A stretch of DNA of 53,953 nucleotides from Nemertoderma westbladi. Taxonomy: Eukaryota > Xenacoelomorpha > Nemertodermatida > Nemertodermatidae. The translations under genes and the position numbers were made by a program. This document shows positions 9,450 through 19,078 of the stretch, one piece after another. Below the pieces are notes generated by a model. That model was not told the origin of the DNA, did no database searches, and worked only from the letters and a program-made list of their open reading frames with translations. Numbering within the stretch: position 1 is the stretch's first letter; each line of letters begins with the position of its first letter. Location: assembly GCA_032718475.1 (NCBI GenBank), contig JAUCBJ010002358.1, forward strand, positions 1 through 53,953. Direction: 5' to 3'.

Positions 9450-11973
9450 CTACTCGATTCGTCGTCTTTTACGGTTATTCATGTCCTCCTCTTTCTGGTC
9501 CTCCACCTCCCTGTGGTATTTTACCACGTGTTCGAGGTAATAGGTCCCGTCCCGGAGCAGCGGTCCAGGAACCATTCGAGATGTCCCGGGTGTCCCTGCC
9601 GCCACTCGTCTAGCCTGTCCTGCATCTTCTGTATGCCTATTATCATGGCGACATGCAGGATATGTGTATATTGCACGGTCTCCTCGCGCCTCGATATCGC
9701 GAGTACAAAATCTGGTTTCATGTGGAAGAACCCCATGGCAATCCCCTGCATGAGGAGGCGACGCCGGGTCTCCACTCCCATGTTGGCATTGCACTCAAAT
9801 CACTCCAGGTGCCCCCTCGGCTCCCTCTGGTCACAATCGCTGTTCCAGTGTCCCCAGAAGCTGCACCGTCCGCACAGTCGGTGCAGTACCTGGCAGGCAG
9901 TCAGGAAGTGACCTCGTTTGCCGCAGTACGAGGACGGATCCCCAAGAAGCTTGTCCGGCGGGCCAAACATACACCTGTCCTGGATATGACTCAGGGCTCC
10001 ACAGGTATAACAGGCCGGCAGCTGGAAGTCGTATCCAGCATTGTCCTTGATCGGTCTTCGTTTCACGTAGTAAATGTGTTTTCTCTCTTTCACCATGTTC
10101 GCTGCGCCCTGATCCTTCGCAAGTTCGTCCATCTTGCGCAGGGTCTCCGTCTGCAGCAGCTGTTCCAGAACGGTGGGTTCTTCCCAGCAATCCACCTGTC
10201 TCCTGATGGGGGAATGCGTTTCCCTCTGTTCCAGTCTCCATATTGGTTCCAGGGGCGGCATGCCCCCCCCCCCCCGAAGTTATCGTGTTCCTCCTGCCCA
10301 TTGCCGTCTTCCACGTAGGCGCTCGTTCGTCCTGCGTATGGGCGACGTAGTTCTCCCGGTCGTCGCCCCAACGTCCTCGACGGTCTCTCTGTCAGGTGAT
10401 GCTCCTCGTGACCCTGGGCGAAGAGCCCCCGAGTACTATGTATGGGCGAGTTCCTTCGGTACATTGCTTCTCCGGAGTACACAACCCTATCTCGTGATCT
10501 CCCATCTACGACCATCCTCTCCACCGATTGGTCAAACGGTCTCCTCTGGTCCTGCATATGACCCGCCACCGAAGCCGCCCCACGGAAGATTCTTCCACGG
10601 CTCTTCCCCAAAGATCCGCGGTAGCCGCAGTTCCCGGTAGCCGCTCCGTATCGGAAGTGGGTGGCATCCAAGGCCGGTTGATGTTCTCGTTCCTCTTGGA
10701 ACCCCCACTTCGCCTCGCGTTGTGGCTGAGGTTGGTCCCCACCCTCATATCCATCCCAGACTTTGGAACTGGTAGATGGCAGTGTCCGGTCATCTTGTTC
10801 CTCTCTCCGACATACTCTCTTTGGATCATCTCAATAGTCGGCGTTATAAATACCCTCGGTCCGGTTCGGATCCATTGGGAAGTCCACAAGGGGCCACAGT
10901 ACCCTACGGATAGCCTCTCGGTCTGAGAGGATCCTGCCTTCATTCTCGCAGAAGGCTCGGGGAGCCAGGCCCACCATGTGGGCTGTCAATAGGAGGGGAA
11001 TTGATGCCGCTGCGTAGTCCTCCTATAGGATGTACTGTTCTTGAACCGCGTCTAGTCGTTGGTTCATCGATGGGAAGATGGGATACAGTTGTGGGGGCCA
11101 TCTGGGTCTCACCTTGAACTGTTCCGTGGTTAATCGTATGGCACCTGCCTATCGGTTGTACTTCTCCTTGGACATGGGTTTGAAGTTGACCAGCCCGGTC
11201 TCTCGGGCAAAAGAACCCAGTCCAAAGGCGTCATTCGGCGGTGCATACAATGCGTTGGTGTTTGGTGATGATATCGCCCTGAACTGAAGTGCGGTATCCA
11301 CTACCAGTTCGATGTTCGCCGGCGCCCCTATAGCCGTCAGGTCGGTCTGAATCGCCGACCCTACCTTGTAGTTCTCTTTGTTCGATATCATGTCCATCAT
11401 CGCCTTTGGAATTTTATTCCAGATCCCCTCACCGTCCTTTAAGGGATACGCGATGGTGATAACTAGACCTCCGGGTGATATGAGGTGTAGTACGGTGTCC
11501 AAAGTCTCCGGTTCCGGAGCCACGTAAGGCTTCCAAACTATTCCTTGTTTCGCCTTCGCCTCCTCCTGATTGATTCACCGCCTCCGCTTTTGATGCTTCG
11601 GCCCAATTAGCATCAGGTTCCCATCCGCATCCTGGTCAGGGATAGCAGTGGGAGGCGCCTGGGCTTGTCCCTCTGTATTGACTCCCAGGTATCCCAGTTC
11701 TTTAACGTCATCCACGAAGCGCTTCCAGCATCCCCTCGGCTCGTCTCCGGGTTCTACGGGAACTCCTAGCGATTGCTTGTTGCCCACCTTGATGTAGTGT
11801 AAGCTGTCACGGCAAGCCTTCAGGAGTGGCCTCGTCCCGTATGTTGTCGTCCTCAGTCTGTCGAATCTGTTCATAAGCGACGTTTGCAGCTTATATCCCT
11901 GCTGGTCCGTGGATAGGTGCCGGAAAGATATCTTTCCAGCCCAGAAGGTGTACGTACCGCTGTCGTCCGACAT
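9450..11973 (-). pseudogene. Retroelement Gag-like protein with zinc knuckles, decayed copy
   Basis: From the ATG at 11973 one frame stays coding-like over about 570 codons, interrupted by stops at 11575 (TGA), 11149 (TAG), 11023 (TAG) and 10831 (TGA). The frame changes at a run of 13 C (10263-10275), has another TGA at 9800, and shifts again near 9560. The N-terminal part matches the intact Gag-like ORF at 46491-48488 (a TYGT motif, then CWKRF versus DWKRF). At about 9830-10010 there are three Cys/His knuckles of C-x2-C-x4-H-x4-C type, as in that ORF. The C-terminal end is Arg/Lys rich. Gag packages element RNA in a capsid-like particle. GC content is far above the surroundings. It is clearly inactive. 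Confidence 0.65.
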
Positions 11974-12288
11974 GATGCTACCTGCCCACTAACTGCCTGA
12001 AGAGGCGACGGAATTAAGAGTTTGCTGGGTTGCCGTTTTTGAGGTTGCCAGTCCTATACTCTCGGTAGCCTTGGTCACGGCAGTATCTTCCACATATATT
12101 AGTATAGTATAATTAACATTTATATTGTCCAATATACGAATAAGGTCTCAGTTGTGAATCAATTATTATTACAGTTAGCTAGTAAAGGTTGGGAGTTAAA
12201 CCTTTTGTAATAAGTGTATTTGTACCACGAATTCCCCCTACATTACAAACTGTCTGAGTTACATTTAGTATTCTAGAATATTACGTAA

Positions 12289-12537
12289 TTATGGATGGTA
12301 CAGTCCCGTCCTCATCTCCAGGACATCATCCTTACTCGAGATAGTAGTTACTACCATCCTACTCGGCTTCGTCTGTAACCCTATCTCCTCGGCCGCCCAA
12401 TTCTCCACCAGCATGAAGGCTGCTCCGCTGTTGACCAGCATCAATGTTGTGAATGATCGGCCGCCTGTTCCTGTTATCCTTACTACCCCGAGTAGTACTT
12501 TCCTCTTTCTTCTTGCTCCCATCATGCTCGTAGCCAT
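12289..12537 (-). pseudogene. Retropepsin-like aspartic protease fragment
   Basis: An 82-codon frame has the retroviral protease layout: a hydrophobic strand, then LMLVNSGAAFMLV, then a helix with a Leu-Gln end. The active-site triad should read D-S/T-G, but here it is NSG, so the catalytic Asp is replaced by Asn. It lies downstream, on the minus strand, of the Gag zinc-knuckle fragment at 15295-15494, with the LINE at 12776-15293 between them. That order (Gag then protease) suggests one retroelement split by the LINE. A tetrameric TCTCATCG-type repeat (12552-12585) adjoins its 5' side. Confidence 0.5.
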
Positions 12538-12551
12538 AGTTTGGCCTCCAT

Positions 12552-12585
12552 TCTCATCGTCTCATCGTCTCATCGTCTCATCGAA
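12552..12585. repeat. Short 10-bp tandem repeat (CTCATCGTCT)
   Basis: Three and a half units of a 10-base repeat directly upstream (minus strand) of the protease fragment. Simple repeat; no function inferred. Confidence 0.8.
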
Positions 12586-12775
12586 TAATACCTATTGATA
12601 TCTGAACCGAACTAAACTAATCCTACTGCTGTACTGCTACCGGTATTGGAAAGACTACTTTTTGACTTTAAATTAGCCTACAACAGACTGTCGAGACTCG
12701 GCAAGTTGTGTTTAAATAGAGCTTAAATAGACAATATTGATAAATGCTTTTGTTACATTGATGGTGTAGAAGAAA

Positions 12776-15293
12776 ATGATGATAGTTTTATGCGTCTTAG
12801 TGTTTCAACAGTTGTTCCAACTTACGCAACCGACCATTACTCCGATGGACCCTACTGTCTCCGCGAAGCTCAGATGCAAGATACAAAACGTGCAGTCGCT
12901 TACTCCTCCCGTTGCCTTTTCGGTGAAAGAGGATGTAATTAGTCGGATGATCGATATCGTATTTCTTGTGGAAGTTTTTGATAATCTCGAGAATCTCGCG
13001 CTAGCGACGCCCAATAGTTATAAAAGCGACTGCTGCTTGCGGGAAGGACAGAACGGAGGAGGAATAGCCTATATAGTGAATAGTGGAATCAAGCTGCATG
13101 AGATTAAGATAAAGACAAGTGATGAATTTGAAATGGTCTGCCTGACATCAAAGAAGAACCTGTTTATGGTAGTTTACCGTCCACCATCCTCAAAAAAGTT
13201 CATAAAATCTGTATCTAAATTTACAACTGAATTAGATGGTATAATTGGAGATTTAGCGACTTAAGTTTGATTCCATAACATTGTTAGGAGATGTAAATGT
13301 TTGGATGGAAACGGAATGCCCTTTTCGTTTCATGATGGAATCGCATGGTTTTGCGCTGGCAAATACAGGACCAACCCATTCAGCTGGACACAGCCTTGAT
13401 GTCATTGCATCTCTTGGTTCAAATGTTAGCAATATTGAAGTGGGACCGATTAATTTAAAGCTCAGTGATCATGCTCCTTTGTACTTTGACTACAGCGGAG
13501 TAAATCTACTAAAATCCATGAGTGAACAATGTTCGTATAGATCGTGGAGCAAGTTTAATGAAGAAGCATTTAAAGATGATATAATTGACAATAATCTTGA
13601 TAAAACAAACATAAATGTTAGTTTTGAGAGTTGGCTTCAGAAGCTTGGCGATCTATTTAATAAACATGTTCCATTAATCGTAAAACTTGTTCCAGTGAAT
13701 CGAAAACATTCCACCATTAGAGATGAGGATCGTGATAACATCCAGCAATTACGTCGCTACAAACGCCAGCTTGAATTGCTTTATAAGAAGAAAGAGACAG
13801 AACTCAATAAAGCCAAACTCAATGCAGCATCAATGGAGTTGATAAAAGCACTTCGGGAATCAACTTCTCTGTATTACCAGGAATTTATACATGACAATGC
13901 GGGAAATTTGGGTGCTTTGTGGAAACAGTATAAAAAGTTATTGGGAAAATCGTATAAACGGATTTTGCCACAAAGTCTTGGTGATCCTGCACAGCTTGCA
14001 AGATTATTCTCGGATTTTTTTAAAGATAAAGTATCTACTATTGTATCCAGTTTCTCCGCTTGGGACTGTAATAGACTGTTGCCTAAGCGGTATGATGTTG
14101 AGTTTACAAAGTTTGAATATATGACTGAATTAGAGGTGATGAAAATAATAAAAACAATGTCGAATGCATCATGTGAGTTAGATTGTATGCAAACAAAACT
14201 ATTTAAGAAGGTTGCCCCAGATATTATTGAACCACTAACTGTCTACATTAATAGTGTACTTGCTAACGGCATATTTCCCGAGTTTCTCAAAACTGCCCTT
14301 GTAAGATGATAGAGATGCTCTGTTTGCCAACTACGCTGACGACACGCAATTGTTTCTATCAGGCATGGCTCAGGCTGTTGGTGATATAAAGAAACGCTTC
14401 GTAAAATTATTTAATTGTGTTGCACTATGGATGATGAACAACCAATTGCAATTAAATGCAGAGCATCTGCTTTTGTGGCGAGACAATAGCATTCTCTGAA
14501 TACGTGAAATGTCTGGGAGTAGTATGGGACGGACAGTTAAAATTAAAAAAGCATATTATAACGACAGCATCAAAGACAAAATATTATCTACGATCTCTAT
14601 ACCGAATCAAGAAATATCTAATACGCACATCTGTCGAAACATTGGTTAATGCATTTATTACATCGCGTTTGGATTATTCAAACTCAATTCTCGGATCTTG
14701 CTCCAATTCCATTATCAGACGTTTACAGACTGTACAGAACAGCGCAGCTAGACTAGTTACAAACTCCCCTCGTTATGATATAGCATAGCAACAGATGGAC
14801 ATTATATATACCATTCTGCCACTGCTATGTTACGGGAGCTACATTGGCTACCAGTTGCAAAGAGGATCTGTTATAAGCAGATTCTGTTATGCTATAAATG
14901 TTTGAATGGCACTGGCCCAGAATACTTAAAGAGTCAGTTAACGAAAGTTGAACCAGTGCGCCGATTGCGGTCTGGGACAGCGGCCTGCATTCAGGTGCCT
15001 CGTGTCTCCTCAGCATTGGCACAGCGTGCTTTCTACCATGCTGCCCCAGATTCATGGAACAGGCTTCCTGATGCGATTAGGCCGCACAAAGGCCTGGAAC
15101 TGGGCGATTTTAAATCAAAACTAAAGACGTATTTATTCAATAAATAAGTTCCGGTACTAGTTGTGCAGTAGTAGTAGTAGTTGTAACAGCGTTTAGTTCG
15201 GTTAGCTGCAGGCGCCCTGATAGGATCATAAGATCTCTAAGGGCGCCTGCATTAACAAATATAAGTGCTATTATTATTATTTATTATTATTGT
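12776..15293 (+). mobile_element. CR1/L2-like non-LTR retrotransposon, internally deleted
   Basis: The plus strand encodes, in order, an AP-type endonuclease (VYRPPSS strand near 13175, LGDVNVWM near 13290, SDHAPLYF near 13470), the N-terminal part of the reverse transcriptase, the catalytic box NYADDTQLF (about 14328), and the C-terminal CR1/L2 tail with AFITSRLDYSNS, LHWLPV and a final LKTYLFNK ending at 15147. A one-base frame change occurs near 13265. Between 14309 and 14315 several hundred bases of the RT fingers and palm are missing, so the element cannot retrotranspose. The 3' end carries ATT-type microsatellite units (15271-15293), as is usual for this group. It is inserted between a Gag fragment and a protease fragment of another retroelement. 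Confidence 0.82.
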
Positions 15294-15294
15294 C

Positions 15295-15494
15295 TCCTAT
15301 CGGTGTTTCTCTACACTCTCCGAATCTGTGTCCTTCTACCACGCATCATTGACATAGTCCGTTTGTATCCTCGTAGGCTACACGATCTTGTTTAGGCAAC
15401 ACTTGCCAATGCTTACAACTCATGGTCTTATGGGTTCCATCCCTATGCAATATTGACATTCGTATCCTGGATTGTAGCATTCCCTGTATAGCCC
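15295..15494 (-). pseudogene. Gag zinc-knuckle fragment, third copy of the GC-rich Gag family
   Basis: The minus frame contains CKHW...LCQ-stop-CVVEGHRFGEC, which keeps the C-x2-C-x4-H-x4-C spacing of the second knuckle in the ORF at 46491-48488, but with a TGA between the first two cysteines. The fragment is cut on its upstream side by the TTAA MITE (15499-17051), and weak continuation can be read at 17056-17110. On its downstream side the LINE begins. It is a relic. Confidence 0.45.
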
Positions 15495-15498
15495 TTAA

Positions 15499-17051
15499 CC
15501 CTATTAAACCCGGGGGGGGGGTCAATATGACCCCTCCCGTGGTTTTTTTATTATAATTCTGAAACAAACGCAGTTGGGAATCTGAAATTTTATGACTTTT
15601 CCTAAAAATCTACTGTCTTCCTAGTAGTGAAAACCGTTTTTAAAAATATTGGGTACTTTTCGAGTTATAGCACCATTTTTTAACCCTACTTTTGGCACTT
15701 TTTTTGAGACGTTTTTTGAAAATTACATTTCATTAAATATGAATTGTAACATCTCTATTTTTGATTTACACCGGTTTTTTGGTGTTAGAAATTGGATGGA
15801 ATTCATATAAATTGATTTAGAAATTTCAAACTTGTTTTTTTCGGTGGGTGCCAAATTTTGGTGCCAGCACCAAATTTTGAAATAAGTCAATTTTGTAAAT
15901 TGACTGTTCGAAACTTGTTTTTTACGCAAATGAGGTTTTTTTGGGTTCTGGATTCGATGAAATATATACGAGTTGTACCAAGCGTATCAAACTTGTATTT
16001 TTCGGTGCTGTGTGCAAATTTTGGTGCTAGCACGAAATTTTGAAAATCCATTCAATAGATAAAATTGCTTGTGACAATTTATTTCTTGCGTTTTAGAGGT
16101 TTATGGCTGTTCTGAATTCAATGGAAAATATAATTATCGAACTAGACATCTCAAACTTGTATTTTTTGGATGTGGGTGCAAAATGTGGTGCTAGCACCAA
16201 ATTTTGAAAACCATCAAATATATCAATTGATTGTGTCACCTTGTTTCTTGCGTTATACGGGTTTGTGATGGTTCTGAATTCAATGGAATGAGTAAAAATT
16301 TCATAACAGTTCTCAAACTTGTATTTTTCGCCGGTGGGTGAAAATTGTTGTGCCAGTACCAAATTTTGGAAAATATGCAAATTGATAAGTAGATAGTATC
16401 ACCTTGTTTCTTGCGTTATACGGGTTTATGGGGTTCCTGAATCCGATGGAATCAATAAAAACAGCACTGGACATCGCAAACTTGTACTTTTTGGTGATGG
16501 GTACGAAATTTGGTGCTAGCACCAAAATTTGCCAAATTACGCCGAAAAATACAAGTAGCAATAATCTGGCATGTTAGAAATGTATTCCATTAGAATCAGC
16601 GCCCTCGAAAACCTGAAAATGTGAATTTATAGCATCGTATTAGTGAATTAAAAATTTTGTGTTTTAACTGAAAAGTGCTGGTTACTTGTTTTTTTCATTT
16701 TTTTCCTACGCAGAGAGGACTAAACAGCCATTTATAGTAATCATATCATTTTTAAATATTTTCCAATGTATTTTGCACCCCAGAAAACTTGTATTGAAAA
16801 ATAATTAGCCGAAAATGTAACTTTCAAATTTTTTGAAAATTGTGCACTACTTGTAATTTTGGTGCTGCAATATAACCACCCCAGTACATTTTTTCGAAAA
16901 ATTTTTTTTTCGGTCGGATCCAGACAAGTGATACCTACGTACAAACAAAAAATCAGACGTTTTCGTAAATATTTGTAGATTTTAGAGGGGGGGGTCAATA
17001 TGACCCCCTCCCGGTATTTGTACAACATTTTATAGCCCGGTACTAATAGGG
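15499..17051. mobile_element. TTAA-flanked MITE, copy 1 (piggyBac-like, non-autonomous)
   Basis: 1553 bp flanked by TTAA on both sides (15495-15498 and 17052-17055). The ends are CCCTATTA and TAATAGGG. Near each end a GGGGTCA-ATA-TGACCCC hairpin follows a G run. The interior is built of about five 163-bp repeats, each centred on a GGTGC(T/C)AGCACC palindrome (near 15860, 16023, 16187, 16350 and 16512). It has no transposase; scattered ORFs are by-products of the internal repeat. TTAA targets and CCC...GGG ends are typical of piggyBac. A near-identical second copy lies inside the Polinton (19909-21460). Confidence 0.88.
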
Positions 17052-17055
17052 TTAA

Positions 17056-17984
17056 CGGATAGCAGTAGTATGGGTATAGCCTTCTTTGGCCCAGTGTCTG
17101 CCATAGCCCATCATTGATGTCAATCATCGAACGCCTGCGTGTGTCTGCCATAGCCCATCATTGATGTCAATCATCTAATGCCTGTGTATTGACGACTATT
17201 AACAACCAATAGGAATGCAGGAATAATCACAGTTTAACCAATAGGAATGTAGGAATGTGATGGCGGCAATATCCTACATTCCATTCCCGGTCATTGACCT
17301 CAACAGATTTAGCGCTTCCTTACTCGAATGCTTGTGTGTGTCTGCCATACTTTATCATAGATGTCAATCATTGAATGCCTGCGTATTGACAACTATTATC
17401 AACCAATAGGAACGCTTACAGTTAAAGAATGCAGGAATAAATCACAGTTTAACCAATAGGAATGTAGGAATATGATAGCAGTAAAATTCTACATTGAACA
17501 GTTTAATCAATTAGCAAGTCGTAGGACTTGATTACTGTAAGAATTGTTGACTGATTGATTGATTGACTGGCTGGCTGGCTGGCTGGCTGGCTGATCTACA
17601 GCTAAAACTACTCTACGATTTTGTAGGAATGTTTGTAGATCTCTCATTCTATCCCCAATTATTACCCTCAATTGATTTACTGATTCTCAATAGTGGGCTA
17701 TGGCAGACACTGTAATTGATATGTTATTGACTTTTAATTAACTTGTAATTGATATGTTATTGACTTTTTAATTAACTTATCTTTTCTGCTAGGTGAGTAG
17801 TACAGAACCTCGAATATAATATAATATAATTTATCGAGTAATAAATTAATTCTAATTATTTTTTCGCTGAGGGGAGGATTTCGTACAGCACAAGTGCTAC
17901 ATAACCGTAATAGAATAATAATAATGCTGTTGATTAGAGCCAGTCTTTTATTACATAATAATATAATAATAATAATACAGAACT
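17056..17984. other. Non-coding flank with short tandem repeats
   Basis: It contains repeated blocks around TGTCTGCCATA...ATTGATGTCAATCAT (near 17094, 17142, 17340), TGGC units (about 17563-17592) and a 33-bp unit present twice (17711 and 17744). No gene recognised. The repeats look like decayed non-coding mobile DNA. Confidence 0.5.
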
Positions 17985-17990
17985 AACAAC
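17985..17990. repeat. Polinton target-site duplication, left copy (AACAAC)
   Basis: The six bases immediately before the left terminus are identical to 41825-41830 after the right terminus. Six base pairs is the known Polinton target duplication length. Confidence 0.95.
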
Positions 17991-18527
17991 AGTAGTATAT
18001 AATTGTGTGACACGGCTTCATGGTCACCCGTAGCCCATCATTACCATCCATTTCTAGTACTGCATCCAATCAGAAGCCACCATTTCAACCTTTAGCAGTA
18101 GTCGTTATTATTTCAACCAATCAGATGTCAGCATTTCATCCGTAACCATGGTAACTTCTCAAGTTCCCGCTTATTCCGCTAGAGGCGTTATTAGTCACCC
18201 AACGCTAGTACTGCATCCAATCAGAAGCCACCATTTCAACCTTTAGCAGTAGTCGTTATTATTTCAACCAATCAGATGTCAGCATTTCATCCGTAACCAT
18301 GGTAACTTCTCAAGTTCCCGCTTATTCCGCTAGAGGTGTTATTAGTCACCCAACGCTAGTACTGCATCCAATCACCAACCTTTATTTTACAGGTGTTCGG
18401 GTGTCTACACTTAGCATCAGGTAACTTCTACTATTTTTCAAATCGCAATTTTTCACCAACCTTTATTTTACAGATGCTAGGAGTGTCTACAGGTAACGTC
18501 TACTATTTTTCAAATCGCTATTTTTCA
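17991..18527. repeat. Polinton left terminal inverted repeat (537 bp)
   Basis: It matches the reverse complement of 41439-41824 with only a few differences. It is 151 bp longer than the right repeat because a 151-bp segment (18061-18211) is present a second time (18212-18362). Beyond 18527 the two ends diverge. The small ORF here (18393-18659) is mirrored by one in the right repeat and is not a gene. Confidence 0.93.
18061..18362. repeat. 151-bp tandem duplication inside the left inverted repeat
   Basis: Two direct copies (18061-18211, 18212-18362) differ at one position seen (GGCGTT versus GGTGTT). The right terminal repeat has a single copy. The length difference between the two terminal repeats equals exactly this unit. 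Confidence 0.93.
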
Positions 18528-18535
18528 CCAGTAAC

Positions 18536-18650
18536 TAAATTTAATTTTGCAATTTTTCAGATAACAAAATATTCAACAGGGTTCGAACCCGGGACCGTTA
18601 TAACTCCTCACAACTCACCAATCACTCATCCATCCATCCTCGAGAGAAAA
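18536..18650 (-). repeat. tRNA-like / SINE-like relic
   Basis: On the minus strand GGTCCCGGGTTCGAACCC (about 18564-18590) fits the RNA polymerase III B-box, and an upstream GTGATTGGTGAG stretch is a passable A-box at a tRNA-like distance. The rest does not fold into a convincing tRNA, so a tRNA-derived SINE head is more likely. It lies just inside the left inverted repeat and is absent from the right end. Confidence 0.35.
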
Positions 18651-19078
18651 AGGCGATAAATATCTGAGTTATACCATAGTCATTGAATTCTTCATCTTCA
18701 TCACTGGTAGCAGATGTTTATAAATAGCTTCTAGTTCCTTAACATAATTACTATAGCATAGAATACATTAATTCGACTATTAATAATAATCGATTTCTTT
18801 TATTGATGTGACTGGTCGGTCAACTAAGTTAAATATAAGTTAGAATGACAGGGCTAGCATTGTTCACGTTGCATCTGTTACATGTTACTGCTATTTCACT
18901 CTCTAACTCACGCTAATGTAATAAATTTAGCTGTACACATTGCATCTGTTACACGAAGCTACTATATTCCTCACTGTAAGTCACTCTGTTGTATTAAAGC
19001 AACCATATAAACAGAAGTTTTACATTCTAATAATCATTTATTTAGTTTTTATTTTTCAAAATAGTTTTCATTCTAATT

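Noticed and set aside
9653-10640. Plus-strand ORFs over the decayed Gag copy
   Set aside because: Shadows of the GC-rich minus-strand Gag frame; no motif of their own.
16093-16561. Related minus-strand ORFs in both TTAA MITE copies
   Set aside because: They arise from the 163-bp internal repeat and have no transposase motif.
18393-18659. 88-codon ORF near the left Polinton end, mirrored at 41376-41573
   Set aside because: It lies within the inverted repeats and their internal duplications; the similarity is due to the repeat, not to a gene family.
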